A stretch of 64,000 nucleotides of DNA, from assembly GCA_019634925.1 (NCBI GenBank), contig JAHCAL010000003.1, positions 186,001 to 250,000 of the forward strand, given 5' to 3'. Shown piece by piece: positions 47,034 to 55,933 of the stretch. Position numbers and translations under genes: made by a program. Numbering within the stretch: the first letter of the stretch is position 1; the number at the start of each line of letters is the position of its first letter. Below the pieces are notes generated by a model. That model was not told the origin of the DNA, made no database searches, and saw only the letters and a program-made list of their open reading frames with translations. This DNA is from Pseudomonadales bacterium. GTDB lineage: Bacteria; Pseudomonadota; Gammaproteobacteria; Pseudomonadales; Azotimanducaceae.

Positions 47034-47350
47034 TCGGCCGGAACGCGCCACCGGCGGATGTTTCCCGGCTGGTCCAGACCGGTATATTCCCCGCAGCCCG
47101 CATGGACGGTGGTTCGCTTTCGCGCGTCGTGCGCCGATCGTTTATCATCGCGCCGGCTCGCGGCGTCCTGCCGCCGATGCGTTCGGGTGCGGTACGCGGC
47201 TGCAACGAGGGTCGGTACGGGCGTGCAGAACCATCGCGCCCGGCCGGGGTCTCTGGGAGAAGCGCGGTGTGGACGCGTGCGAAGGACGCTGTGGTTGAAC
47301 GAATCCGGTGACAGGGGGCAGCCCCGGTCCCGGCAGGTGGTCGGTATCCG
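47034..47350. other. 317-bp non-coding gap between cdsA and rseP (dxr slot)
   Basis: In most gammaproteobacteria dxr (about 1.2 kb) occupies this position. Here the gap is too short to hold even a decayed copy, and none of the six frames shows DXR-like sequence. Short open frames are arginine-rich shadows. The only promoter-like element is TATCAT (47143-47148) in an AT-rich patch, with no convincing -35, which could serve rseP. I see no tRNA-like or terminator-like structure. Confidence 0.6.
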
Positions 47351-48694
47351 GTGATTGAATTCCTGCAATATCCACTGGCGCTGCTGGTGACGCTCGGTGT
47401 GCTCGTGACCATTCACGAGCTCGGGCACTTTCTGATCGCGCGGCGCTCGGGCGTGCGCGTCGTGCGCTTTTCCGTGGGATTCGGGCGCCCGCTTTGGTCC
47501 TGGTACGATCGGCACGGTACCGAGTTCGCCATCGCCGCGATTCCGCTCGGCGGCTACGTACGCATGCTGGACGAGCGCGAACCGGGCGTGATCGAAGCGG
47601 AGCGCCGTCCGGGCGACGTATCCTTCAACGACCTGTCGGTGTGGTGGCGCATGGCCATCGCCGCCGGCGGCCCGGTCGCCAACTTCCTGCTGGCCGTCGT
47701 GGTGTACTGGCTGCTGTTCGTGGTCGGATCCACCTCGATCGCGCCGATCCTGGGCGTGGCGCCAGAGGACTCTCCGGTCGCGCGCGCGGGGCTCGCCGAC
47801 GGACGCGAGATCGTGGCCGTCGACGGCGTGCCCACGCGCAGCTGGCAGGAAGTGTCCATGGCGCTCGCGGCACGCCTCGGCGACACCGGCAGCATCGCGC
47901 TCAGTACCCGCGTACCCGGCGCCGGCGCCGGCGCAGTCACGGATGCAGATCTGCCGATCCACGCGTGGCATCGCGGCGTCGACGAGCCCGACCTGCTCGG
48001 TTCGCTCGGCATCCAGCCTGCGCTGCCCGCGATCTTCGGCGAGGTCCTCGAGGACGGTCCCGCGGCCGCAGCCGGGCTTCGGCAATGGGATCGCGTGCTC
48101 GAGGTCGATGGCGAACCGGTGGCCAGCTGGACGGAATGGGTCGGGCGGGTCCAGGGCGCTCCGGGCCAGCGCCTGACGCTCACGGTCGCGCGCGACGCCG
48201 CGATCATCGAGGTCGCGCTCGTGCCGGACGCGCGCACGGCGACCGACGGCAGCCGCATCGGCTACGTGGGTGTTTCACCGTATATGCAGGAAATCCGCTA
48301 CGGGTTCTTCGCCGCCGTGCCGCGCAGCCTGGAAGAGACCTGGGACAAGACTGCGCTCACGCTCGGACTGCTGAAGAAGATGGTGGTCGGGGACGTTTCG
48401 GTGAAGAATCTGAGCGGTCCCATCACCATCGCCAAGGTCGCCGGCGATTCGGCGCGTTCGGGCTGGTACTTCTTCCTCGGAATCCTGGCGCTGCTCAGCA
48501 TCTCGCTCGGAGTGCTGAACCTGCTGCCCATTCCGATCCTCGACGGCGGGCATATCGTGTTCTGTCTGGCCGAGGCAGTACGCGGCAAGCCGCTCCCGGA
48601 GCGCGCCCATATACTGGGCACGCAGATCGGCCTGTTTCTGGTGGGTGGCTTGATGATCCTGGCCCTCTACAACGATTTTTCACGGCTTTTCTGA
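47351..48694 (+). CDS. rseP: Site-2 zinc metalloprotease RseP
   Basis: Intramembrane protease that cuts RseA after site-1 cleavage, releasing RpoE; it also clears signal-peptide remnants. The 447-residue product has the zinc motif H22-E23-L-G-H26 in the first membrane span and the third ligand in NLLPIPILDGGH. Two periplasmic PDZ domains lie between (about residues 125-205 and 215-300, the second with GPAAAAGLRQWDRVLEVDG). The GTG at 47351 is used. It lies upstream of bamA by 35 nt, the conserved order. Its substrate RseA is encoded at 12197-12853. Confidence 0.95.
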   Translation: MIEFLQYPLALLVTLGVLVTIHELGHFLIARRSGVRVVRFSVGFGRPLWSWYDRHGTEFAIAAIPLGGYVRMLDEREPGVIEAERRPGDVSFNDLSVWWRMAIAAGGPVANFLLAVVVYWLLFVVGSTSIAPILGVAPEDSPVARAGLADGREIVAVDGVPTRSWQEVSMALAARLGDTGSIALSTRVPGAGAGAVTDADLPIHAWHRGVDEPDLLGSLGIQPALPAIFGEVLEDGPAAAAGLRQWDRVLEVDGEPVASWTEWVGRVQGAPGQRLTLTVARDAAIIEVALVPDARTATDGSRIGYVGVSPYMQEIRYGFFAAVPRSLEETWDKTALTLGLLKKMVVGDVSVKNLSGPITIAKVAGDSARSGWYFFLGILALLSISLGVLNLLPIPILDGGHIVFCLAEAVRGKPLPERAHILGTQIGLFLVGGLMILALYNDFSRLF

Positions 48695-48729
48695 AGTACG
48701 GTCCGAAGCCAGGATAACGAGGGGAGGAT

Positions 48730-51087
48730 ATGAAGCAGCGCCTGCGATGGCTGTTCCTGACAGCATGCCTGTGGTCGAGCCTGGTGCTTGCCGACGAATT
48801 CGTCGTCTCCGACATCAGGCTGCAGGGGCTGCAGCGGGTCAGCGCCGGCACCGTGTTCAATCTGCTCCCGGTCAACGTCGGCGACCGACTGGACGAATTG
48901 TCGGTGCGGCAACTGATCCGCGTGTTGTTCCAGTCCGGATTCTTCAGTGACGTGCGGATGGCGCGCGACAATGACGTACTGGTGATCACGTTCGCCGAAC
49001 GCCCGGCGATCGAGAGCATCGAGATCAAGGGCAACAAGGCCATCAAGACCGAAGCGTTGATGGACGGCCTCGGCCAGCAGGGGCTGAAGGAAGGGGAGAT
49101 CTTCAAGCAGGCCACCCTCGAACGCGTCGGTATCGAACTGGAGCGCCAGTACGTCTCGCAGGGCCGTTATGGCGCCAGCATCGAGACCAATGTCGAGCAG
49201 CTACCGCGTAACCGGGTGGCGATCAAGATCGACATCGTGGAGGGCAAGAACTCGGGCATCCGGCACATCAACGTGGTCGGCGCGAAGTCCTATTCCCAGG
49301 CCGAACTGCTCGAGCAGTTCGAACTCAGGCACCCGACGCTGTTCTCGTTCTTCCGCAACGACGACAAGTATTCACGGGAGAAGCTCTCGGGCGATCTCGA
49401 GCGGCTCGAATCGTTCTACAAGGACCGCGGCCACGTCCGTTTCGACATCGACGCGACCCAGGTCAGCATCACGCCGGACCGGCGCCAGGTGTACATCTCC
49501 GTCAGCATCACCGAGGGCGACATCTACAAGATCCGGGATGTCAACCTGCTCGGTGAGTTGAGCGACGTGCGTGCGCAGGATCTGCAGCAGCTCTTCCTGG
49601 TAAGCGAAGGGCAGACTTTCTCCCAGGCGCTGGTCACCGCAACCGAGGAACGGCTGACCCAGGCGCTCGGCAACGCGGGCTACACGTTCGCGACCGCGAC
49701 CGGTGTGCCGAAGGTCAACGACGACGGCACGGTCAACGTCGAGTTCTTCGTGGATTCCGGCAAACGCGCCTACGTGCGCCGGATCACTTTCACGGGCAAC
49801 AAGGTCACCCAGGACCAGGTCATGCGGCGTGAAATGCGCCAGATGGAAGGCGGCTGGGCCTCCACCGCGCTGATCGACCTTTCGAAGGTGCGTCTCGAGC
49901 GGCTCGGGTATTTCAAGGGTGTCAACGTCGAGACCCCCGAGGTGGCCGGCACGGACGACCAGGTGGACGTGAACTTCACGCTCGAAGAGCAGCCCTCCGG
50001 CAGCATCTCGGCGACGCTCGGCTACTCACAGGGCTACGGACTGATCCTCGGCGCCAACTACCAGGAAAACAACGTGCTCGGGACCGGCAACAGCATGGGA
50101 CTGGGCCTCAGCTATTCCGACTTCCAGCAGTCGGCCAGCTTCAATTTCTTCGATCCTTACTACACCCAGGACGGGATCAGCCGGGGCTTCAACGTGTTCT
50201 ACCGGAAGTCCGATTTCGGCCGCGCCAATGTCGCGAGGTACACGACGGATGCCATGGGCGTCGGCCTCAACTTCGGTTTTCCGATCGGCGAGACGCAGCG
50301 CATCAACTTCGGCGGACTGGTCGAGTACACGGACATCACCGAGGGACTGTTCCCGGTGCAGGAGATCTCGGAGTACCTCGAGGACAACGGCAGCACGTCG
50401 CTCAACTACAAGGTCAACCTGTCGTGGAGCAGTTCGACGCTGAACCGGGGCATCTTCGCCACGCGCGGCCGCGCGCAGAGCCTCGGCATCGACATCGCCA
50501 TACCGGGCAGCGACCTGTACTTCTACAAGCTGCAATACAACGGCCAGATGTTCATCCCGCTCGGCCGGACCTTCACCGGCCGGCTGCGCGCCCGGATTGG
50601 CTTCGGCGATGGCTACGGTGATACCAGTGCGCTGCCGTTCTACGAGCACTTCTTCGCGGGCGGCTTCGGCTCCGTGCGCGGCTTCGAGACCAATACCCTC
50701 GGCCCGCGCAGCACCGAGCCGCTCATCGATATCGACGGCGACGGCAACCCCGATCGCATCTTCTCGGACCGCCCGCAGCCGTTCGGCGGCAACCTCCTGG
50801 TGGAAGCGGGCGCGGAGATCATCTTTCCATTGCCCTTCGTGCAGGACGACCGCCAGTTCCGGCCGGTCGTCTTCGTGGAGGGCGGGAACGTGTTCAACAC
50901 GCGTTGTCCAAGCGTGAGCACGATCTGCAACGACTTCGATGCAGGGCTGCTCGTGTATTCCATCGGTGCGAGCGTGACCTGGTTGACGGGGCTCGGGCCG
51001 ATGACGTTCGGCATTGCGGTACCGATGAACGGCGGACCGTTCGACCGGGAAGAACGCTTCCAGTTTGAGCTCGGCAGGACGTTCTGA
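48730..51087 (+). CDS. bamA: Outer-membrane protein assembly factor BamA
   Basis: Essential beta-barrel that inserts other outer-membrane proteins. The 785-residue product has a signal peptide (MKQRLRWLFLTACLWSSLVLA, then DEF), five POTRA domains across about residues 22-420, and a 16-stranded barrel. The barrel ends in FQFELGRTF with the C-terminal phenylalanine typical of outer-membrane proteins. The lid-loop motif near SVRGFETNTLGPR contains the conserved VRGF signature. GGGGAGG precedes the ATG. rseP-bamA-skp-lpxD order is conserved. Confidence 0.96.
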   Translation: MKQRLRWLFLTACLWSSLVLADEFVVSDIRLQGLQRVSAGTVFNLLPVNVGDRLDELSVRQLIRVLFQSGFFSDVRMARDNDVLVITFAERPAIESIEIKGNKAIKTEALMDGLGQQGLKEGEIFKQATLERVGIELERQYVSQGRYGASIETNVEQLPRNRVAIKIDIVEGKNSGIRHINVVGAKSYSQAELLEQFELRHPTLFSFFRNDDKYSREKLSGDLERLESFYKDRGHVRFDIDATQVSITPDRRQVYISVSITEGDIYKIRDVNLLGELSDVRAQDLQQLFLVSEGQTFSQALVTATEERLTQALGNAGYTFATATGVPKVNDDGTVNVEFFVDSGKRAYVRRITFTGNKVTQDQVMRREMRQMEGGWASTALIDLSKVRLERLGYFKGVNVETPEVAGTDDQVDVNFTLEEQPSGSISATLGYSQGYGLILGANYQENNVLGTGNSMGLGLSYSDFQQSASFNFFDPYYTQDGISRGFNVFYRKSDFGRANVARYTTDAMGVGLNFGFPIGETQRINFGGLVEYTDITEGLFPVQEISEYLEDNGSTSLNYKVNLSWSSSTLNRGIFATRGRAQSLGIDIAIPGSDLYFYKLQYNGQMFIPLGRTFTGRLRARIGFGDGYGDTSALPFYEHFFAGGFGSVRGFETNTLGPRSTEPLIDIDGDGNPDRIFSDRPQPFGGNLLVEAGAEIIFPLPFVQDDRQFRPVVFVEGGNVFNTRCPSVSTICNDFDAGLLVYSIGASVTWLTGLGPMTFGIAVPMNGGPFDREERFQFELGRTF

Positions 51088-51123
51088 TATAGAATGCCGC
51101 GCCTGTCGTCCCGGCGCGGTTTC
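51065..51123 (+). promoter_or_regulatory. Candidate skp promoter with GC hairpin
   Basis: TTGAGC (51065-51070) and TATAGA (51088-51093) are 17 bp apart, straddling the end of bamA. A perfect 7-bp stem follows, CCGCGCC (51097-51103) with GGCGCGG (51113-51119), and then TTTCG. The first pair looks like a weak sigma-70 promoter for skp-lpxD and downstream genes. The hairpin could be a weak attenuator between bamA and skp; its T-tract is too short for a confident terminator. Confidence 0.35.
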
Positions 51124-51155
51124 GAGATTGCGCGATAAACGGCGAGAAACGGAGA

Positions 51156-51683
51156 ATGGCTAACGTGTTCAAGAAGGGTATGGGCTGGCTGGTGCTGCCG
51201 CTGCTGCTGGTTGCGGGCGGTGCTGCCGCGGAACTCAAGATCGCAGTGATCGATACGCAGCGCGCGCTGCTCGAAAGCGAAGAGGCGCGGCAGCTGATGC
51301 AGGCCGCGCAGTCGGATCTGCAGGGCGACCAGAACCAGCTGCAGACGCTGGGTCAGCAGATCCTGGGGCTGCGCGAGCAGTTCCAGAAGGACGCCGAAGT
51401 GATGGGCGAGGCGGATCAGCGGCGTCGTCAGAAGGAAATCGAAGACAAGCAGATCGAGTACGAGTTCCTGGCCAACAAGCTGCAGAAAGCGGTGAACGAC
51501 CGGCGTCAGGAGCTCGGCCAGCAGATGGTGCCGAAGCTCGAAGCCGTCCTGAAGGAGCTCACCGAGAAGGAAGGCTATGATCTGGTGCTCGAGCGCGGTG
51601 CGGTCATGTACGCCGACGGCAAGCACGACATCACCCGGCGCGTGACCGAACTTCTCAACGAGAAGCGCACCGCGGCCCGCTGA
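51156..51683 (+). CDS. skp: Periplasmic chaperone Skp (OmpH family)
   Basis: Trimeric chaperone that holds outer-membrane proteins on the way to BamA. The 175-residue product has a signal peptide (cleavage near AAA-ELKIAVID, residue 25). A small beta body is built from N- and C-terminal segments (IAVIDTQRALLE and YDLVLERGAVMYAD). A long alpha-helical coiled-coil tentacle lies between (about residues 40-130, rich in Q, E, K and R). AAACGGAGA precedes the ATG. lpxD follows after 21 nt. Confidence 0.92.
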   Translation: MANVFKKGMGWLVLPLLLVAGGAAAELKIAVIDTQRALLESEEARQLMQAAQSDLQGDQNQLQTLGQQILGLREQFQKDAEVMGEADQRRRQKEIEDKQIEYEFLANKLQKAVNDRRQELGQQMVPKLEAVLKELTEKEGYDLVLERGAVMYADGKHDITRRVTELLNEKRTAAR

Positions 51684-51704
51684 GCGCGTCCCGCGCCCGT
51701 TCCG

Positions 51705-52772
51705 GTGAGTGCCGAATATACGCTCGGAGAGCTCGCCGTCCGCCTGTCGGCTCGGCTCGTGGGTGACCCGGGCGTCCGCATTCGTTCCATCGCGAGCCTC
51801 GGGTCGGCGGGCCCGGGGCAGTTGAGCCACTGCTCCAGCGCTGCCTACCGCGCGCAGCTCTCGGCGAGCCGCGCCGCGGCGGTGATCCTCGTCGAAGCGG
51901 ACCTGGCCCTGTGGCAGGGTCCCGCTCTCGTCGCCACCAATCCGTACCTGGCATTCGCCCGTGCAACCCGGTTGTTCGCGCAGCGCTACGAGCTTGCGCC
52001 AGGCATTGCGCCCGATGCGACGGTGGACCCCGGTGCGAGCGTCGATCCGGCGGCCGCGATCGGCCCGGGGGTGCGCGTCGGTGCGCGCACCCGTATCGGC
52101 CCGGGTGTGCGCGTACATGCCAATGCCGTGATCGGCGAGGACTGTCGAATCGACCAGGATGCAGAACTCATGGCGAACGTGGTGCTGTACCCCGGGGTGC
52201 GCGTCGGTGCCCGCACCGTGATTCACGCGGGCGCGATCGTCGGCGCCGACGGTTTCGGTTTCACACCAGACGAGCGTGGCCGGCTGGAGGCGATCGCCCA
52301 GCTCGGCGGCGTCGAGATCGGGCCGGATGTCAGCATCGGCGCGAATACCTGCATCGACCGCGGCGCGCTCGAAGACACCGTGATCGGCGAAGGGGTCAAG
52401 ATCGACAACCAGGTGCAGATCGGGCACAACTGCCACATCGGCGCCCATACCGTGATCTGCGGATGTGTGGGTATCGTCGGCAGCACCCGCATCGGTCGGC
52501 ACTGCGTGCTGGCGGGCGGCGTGGGGATCGGCGGCGACGCACCGATCGAGATCTGCGACCGGGTGGTCGTCAGCGGCATGACCCACGTATCCGCCTCGAT
52601 CCGTACTCCGGGCGTGTATTCGGGCGGCGTGCTGCACAATACCAATCGCCAGTGGAAGCGCAACGCGTTGCGCTTCCAGCAGCTCGACGAGCTGAGCCGC
52701 CGCGTCGCGCGCCTCGAGCGGCGCCTGCGTGCCGCCGACGACGATGACGGTGGCGCCGTTCGAGGCGCGTGA
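51705..52772 (+). CDS. lpxD: UDP-3-O-(3-hydroxyacyl)glucosamine N-acyltransferase
   Basis: Third step of lipid A synthesis. The 355-residue product has an N-terminal uridine-binding domain (residues 1-100). A left-handed beta-helix of hexapeptide repeats follows ([20 protein letters not shown] and so on), with [11 protein letters not shown] and the catalytic histidine in [15 protein letters not shown]-terminal helix ([15 protein letters not shown]) ends in an unusual [11 protein letters not shown] tail. The GTG at 51705 is the only start that keeps the N-terminal domain whole. It overlaps the longest fabZ frame by 4 nt. Confidence 0.93.
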   Translation: MSAEYTLGELAVRLSARLVGDPGVRIRSIASLGSAGPGQLSHCSSAAYRAQLSASRAAAVILVEADLALWQGPALVATNPYLAFARATRLFAQRYELAPGIAPDATVDPGASVDPAAAIGPGVRVGARTRIGPGVRVHANAVIGEDCRIDQDAELMANVVLYPGVRVGARTVIHAGAIVGADGFGFTPDERGRLEAIAQLGGVEIGPDVSIGANTCIDRGALEDTVIGEGVKIDNQVQIGHNCHIGAHTVICGCVGIVGSTRIGRHCVLAGGVGIGGDAPIEICDRVVVSGMTHVSASIRTPGVYSGGVLHNTNRQWKRNALRFQQLDELSRRVARLERRLRAADDDDGGAVRGA

Positions 52773-52807
52773 GCGGGCCCGGTCAACCAGAGAGCCTTCC
52801 AGAGAAA

Positions 52808-53251
52808 ATGAAACAAATCATCGAGCTGTTCGACTATCTTCCGCACCGTTATCCGTTTCTCCTGGTGGACCGAGTGGTCGAGCTGATCCCGGGCGAGCGG
52901 GTACGCGGGTACAAGAACGTCACCATCAACGAAGAGTTCTTCAACGGCCACTTCCCCGGTCAGCCGATCATGCCGGGCGTGCTGATCATCGAGGCGATGG
53001 CCCAGCTGTCCGGCGTGCTCGCGTTCGAGACCAAGGGGCGCCGGCCGGTAGACGGCTACACGTACTACCTGGCGGGCGTCGACGGCGCGCGCTTCAAGCG
53101 ACCCGTGGTGCCGGGCGACCGGCTCATGATGGAAAGCCGGTTCCTCGCCGAGAAACGCGGCGTCGTCAAGTTCGACTGCAGGGCGCTCGTCGACGACGAA
53201 CTGGCCTGCAGCGCGGAGATCACCTGCATGGCCCGCGAGGTGTCGGCTTGA
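52808..53251 (+). CDS. fabZ: 3-hydroxyacyl-ACP dehydratase FabZ
   Basis: Dehydrates 3-hydroxyacyl-ACP in fatty acid synthesis and competes with LpxA for 3-hydroxymyristoyl-ACP. The 147-residue product has [13 protein letters not shown] at residue 11 and the catalytic H48 (FFNGHFPG) and E62 ([10 protein letters not shown]). The ATG at 52808 gives the family-typical N-terminus ([14 protein letters not shown]). A GTG at 52769 that overlaps lpxD by 4 nt would add 13 residues and remains possible. The stop overlaps the lpxA start. Confidence 0.94.
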   Translation: MKQIIELFDYLPHRYPFLLVDRVVELIPGERVRGYKNVTINEEFFNGHFPGQPIMPGVLIIEAMAQLSGVLAFETKGRRPVDGYTYYLAGVDGARFKRPVVPGDRLMMESRFLAEKRGVVKFDCRALVDDELACSAEITCMAREVSA

Positions 53252-54051
53252 TCGATCCACGGGCCATCATCGATCCCACCGCACGCATCGGCAGCAACGT
53301 GCGCGTCGGGCCGTGGACGATCGTGGGGCCGCATGTCGAGCTCGGTGACGACTGCGAAGTGGCGTCGCATGTCGTGATCAAGGGACCGACCCGCATCGGT
53401 CGGGGCAATCGCATCTTCCAGTTCGCCTCGATCGGCGAGGACACACCCGATCTCAGCTACCGCGGCGAGCCGACCGAACTCGTGATCGGTGACGGCAACG
53501 TATTCCGGGAAGGCGTGAACATCCATCGCGGTACCGTGAAGGACCAGGGGCGAACGGTGATCGGCAGTGGCGGCCTGTTCATGCCGTATGTGCACATCGC
53601 CCACGACTGCATCATCGGCGATCACGTGATCCTTGCGAACTATGCCGCGGTGTCCGGTCACGTGCGCGTCGGCGATCACGCCAATTTCGGGGGCTACGCG
53701 GGCGTCGCCCAGTTCCGGGCGGTGGGCGCACACACGCACGTGGCGGCCATGAGCCTGGTGATCAAGGACGTACCGGACTACGTCACCGTGGCCGGGAATC
53801 CAGCCAGCGCGATCGGCCCGAATCTCGAAGGCATGCGCCGGCGCGGCTATTCCGCGGAACTCATCGCGCGCCTGCGCGACGCCTACCGGATCGTCTACCG
53901 GTCCGGACTCACGGCCGAAGAGGCCTGCGCGCGGCTGGAGCCGGATGCCGCCGGCTGTCCCGAACTGGCCGGTTTCCTGGCCTCGATCCGGACTGCCCGG
54001 TGGGGCATCGTGCGGCCGCGCGCCAGGCATGGATCCGCCGGCGCGGATTGA
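53248..54051 (+). CDS. lpxA: UDP-N-acetylglucosamine O-acyltransferase
   Basis: First step of lipid A synthesis. The 267-residue product begins [21 protein letters not shown] and forms the hexapeptide-repeat beta-helix. It contains [15 protein letters not shown], the catalytic histidine in [12 protein letters not shown], and [20 protein letters not shown]. The start is TTG at 53248, overlapping the fabZ stop by 4 nt (TTGA); no ATG or GTG fits the family N-terminus. Coupling to fabZ is therefore likely. The C-terminal end ([12 protein letters not shown]) is a few residues longer than usual. Confidence 0.93.
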   Translation: MIDPRAIIDPTARIGSNVRVGPWTIVGPHVELGDDCEVASHVVIKGPTRIGRGNRIFQFASIGEDTPDLSYRGEPTELVIGDGNVFREGVNIHRGTVKDQGRTVIGSGGLFMPYVHIAHDCIIGDHVILANYAAVSGHVRVGDHANFGGYAGVAQFRAVGAHTHVAAMSLVIKDVPDYVTVAGNPASAIGPNLEGMRRRGYSAELIARLRDAYRIVYRSGLTAEEACARLEPDAAGCPELAGFLASIRTARWGIVRPRARHGSAGAD

Positions 54052-54100
54052 CAGCCCGCCGGACGGCGGGTCGCCACACGTCGGGTCGCCGGCCGTGCCA

Positions 54101-55252
54101 ATGCGACGGCCACCGCTGATCGGCATCGTGGCGGGCGAGGCGTCTGGCGACAATCTCGGCCGCGGTCTCATGCGTGCGCTGAAGCGGCGCCACCCGGGTG
54201 CGCGCTTCGTCGGCATCGGCGGTGCGGGCATGCTCGCCGAAGGCCTCGAGAGCCTCGCCGCCATGGATCGGCTGTCGGTAAACGGTTTCGTCGACCCCCT
54301 GGTCCGCCTGCCGGAACTGCTCGGCATCCTGCGCGGCCTGCTGGCACGGTTCGCCGCCGAACGGCCGGACGTATTCATCGGCGTGGATTTCAACGTATTC
54401 AACCTGCTGGTAGAGCGACGCCTGAAGCGGCGCGGCATTCCGACCGTGCACTACGTGAGTCCCTCGGTGTACGCCTGGCGGCGTGGTCGGGTACGCCGCG
54501 TCGCGCGGTCTGCCGACCTGCTGCTCACGTTGTATCCGTTCGAACCCGCGTTCTACGCCGCGAGTACGCTGCGGGCGGTGTACGTCGGGCATCCGCTCGC
54601 CGACGAGATCGCGCCGGACGCCGGCGATTCCGCCGCACGGCGGGCCGCGCGTGAACGGCTCGGCCTTGCGGTCCATGGCACGGTCGTCGCGCTCCTGCCC
54701 GGCAGCAGGCTTTCCGAGGTACGTCTGCTCGGCGAGATCTTTCTGGACGCGGCGGCGCTGCTTGCACAGCGGCTTCCCGGGGTAGCGTTCGTGGTGCCCT
54801 GTGTCCGTCCGCAGATCGAGGCGTGGCTGGTCGATGCCCTGGCGCGGCGCGCGCCGCTGCCGATCCTCGCGCATTCGGGCAATGCCCGGCTCGCGCTGAC
54901 AGCCTGCGATGCGGCCCTGGTGAAATCCGGTACGAGCACGCTCGAGGCCATGCTGCTCGCCCGCCCCATGGTGGTCAGCTACCGGCTCGGCGCGCTCAGC
55001 TACCGGGTCGTCCGCATGCTGCTCCGCACCGCCCATGTCGCCCTTCCCAACATCCTCGCGGGACGCGAACTGGTACCGGAGTTGTTGCAGGATGCCGCCA
55101 CGCCGGCCGCACTCGCCGAGGCGCTGCTGGTGGAACTGGACAAGTCCGCCCGCGACCCAGAATACTTGGCCGTGTTCCGCCAGCTGCACCAGGCATTGCG
55201 CCGGAACGCAGACGAGCAGGCCGCGGCGGCCGTGTCGGCACTGCTGCGGTGA
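54101..55252 (+). CDS. lpxB: Lipid-A-disaccharide synthase
   Basis: GT19 glycosyltransferase that joins UDP-2,3-diacylglucosamine and lipid X. The 383-residue product (E. coli 382) begins PLIGIVAGEASGDNLGRGLM. It carries VHYVSPSVYAWRRGRV, LLPGSRLSEV, and the UDP-binding ALVKSGTSTLEAML and LPNILAGRELVPELLQ. The ATG at 54101 was chosen for length. An ATG at 54029 would overlap lpxA and add a 24-residue glycine/proline-rich leader encoded partly by a small repeated GGGTCGCC stretch. Either start is possible. A 13-bp tandem repeat follows the stop. Confidence 0.92.
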   Translation: MRRPPLIGIVAGEASGDNLGRGLMRALKRRHPGARFVGIGGAGMLAEGLESLAAMDRLSVNGFVDPLVRLPELLGILRGLLARFAAERPDVFIGVDFNVFNLLVERRLKRRGIPTVHYVSPSVYAWRRGRVRRVARSADLLLTLYPFEPAFYAASTLRAVYVGHPLADEIAPDAGDSAARRAARERLGLAVHGTVVALLPGSRLSEVRLLGEIFLDAAALLAQRLPGVAFVVPCVRPQIEAWLVDALARRAPLPILAHSGNARLALTACDAALVKSGTSTLEAMLLARPMVVSYRLGALSYRVVRMLLRTAHVALPNILAGRELVPELLQDAATPAALAEALLVELDKSARDPEYLAVFRQLHQALRRNADEQAAAAVSALLR

Positions 55253-55255
55253 TGA

Positions 55256-55281
55256 TCGCAGGTGACAGTCGCAGGTGACGG
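55256..55281. repeat. 13-bp tandem repeat between lpxB and rnhB
   Basis: Two units, TCGCAGGTGACAG (55256-55268) and TCGCAGGTGACGG (55269-55281), differ at one base and are followed by a partial third (TCG, 55282-55284). The array begins 3 nt after the lpxB stop and lies upstream of the preferred rnhB start at 55322. It has the same 13-bp period as the arrays at 8231 and 9211 but a different unit sequence. Confidence 0.82.
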
Positions 55282-55321
55282 TCGAACGTTTCAGGTACCC
55301 GAAGGACCAGCCCGGAGCCGG

Positions 55322-55933
55322 ATGAAGGCATCAACAGACTGCGCAGCGCCGTTGCTGATCGCCGGCGTCGACGAGGCAGGTCGAGGCCCGCTGGCGGGCC
55401 CGGTCGTGGCCGCCGCGGTGGTGCTCGATCCGGCGCAGCCCATCGAGGGGCTGCGTGATTCCAAGCGCCTGAGTGCCGCCCGGCGCGTCACGCTCGCCGA
55501 CGAGATCCGTGCCCGCGCCCTTGCGTGGGCGCTCGGCAGTGCGGCGGTGGAAGAGATCGATCGGCTGAACATCCTCGAGGCGACGCTGCTCGCGATGCAA
55601 CGTGCGGTCGGCGGACTCGGGCTGGTACCGGAACGGATCCTGGTCGACGGCAACCGTCTGCCGGCGTTCGCGGTACCGGCAGCGGCCGTGGTCGGCGGGG
55701 ACGGCGCCGTGCCCGCGATCAGTGCTGCTTCGATTCTCGCCAAGGTGACGCGCGATGCACTCATGCATACCCTCGCCGAGCGCCACCCGGGTTACGGCTT
55801 CGAGGTCCACAAGGGCTACCCGACGCCGGGCCACCGCCAGGCGCTCGCGCGGCTCGGTCCGTCACCGATTCACAGGATGAGTTTCGCGCCGGTGCGGGCG
55901 GCGCTACCCGGTGCGCGGGAGTATCCGGCATGA
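55322..55933 (+). CDS. rnhB: Ribonuclease HII
   Basis: Removes ribonucleotides from DNA and RNA primers. The 203-residue product (E. coli 198) has the catalytic carboxylates in [19 protein letters not shown] (first Asp-Glu), ILVDGNRLP and [15 protein letters not shown], plus the [15 protein letters not shown] block. The ATG at 55322 has GGAG (55314-55317) upstream and is preferred. A GTG at 55262 would add 20 residues encoded partly by the 13-bp repeat. The stop overlaps dnaE by 4 nt (ATGA), the usual lpxB-rnhB-dnaE order. Confidence 0.94.
   Translation: MKASTDCAAPLLIAGVDEAGRGPLAGPVVAAAVVLDPAQPIEGLRDSKRLSAARRVTLADEIRARALAWALGSAAVEEIDRLNILEATLLAMQRAVGGLGLVPERILVDGNRLPAFAVPAAAVVGGDGAVPAISAASILAKVTRDALMHTLAERHPGYGFEVHKGYPTPGHRQALARLGPSPIHRMSFAPVRAALPGAREYPA

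Noticed and set aside
47058..47354. 98-codon open frame in the cdsA-rseP gap
   Set aside because: Arginine/serine/cysteine-rich shadow-like composition, no ribosome-binding site and no similarity to DXR or any family I recognise.
51052..51087. Possible sigma-E promoter before skp (GAACGCTT and TCTGA)
   Set aside because: The spacing is about 23-25 bp, far outside the 15-17 bp that sigma-E needs, and both elements lie in conserved bamA coding sequence.
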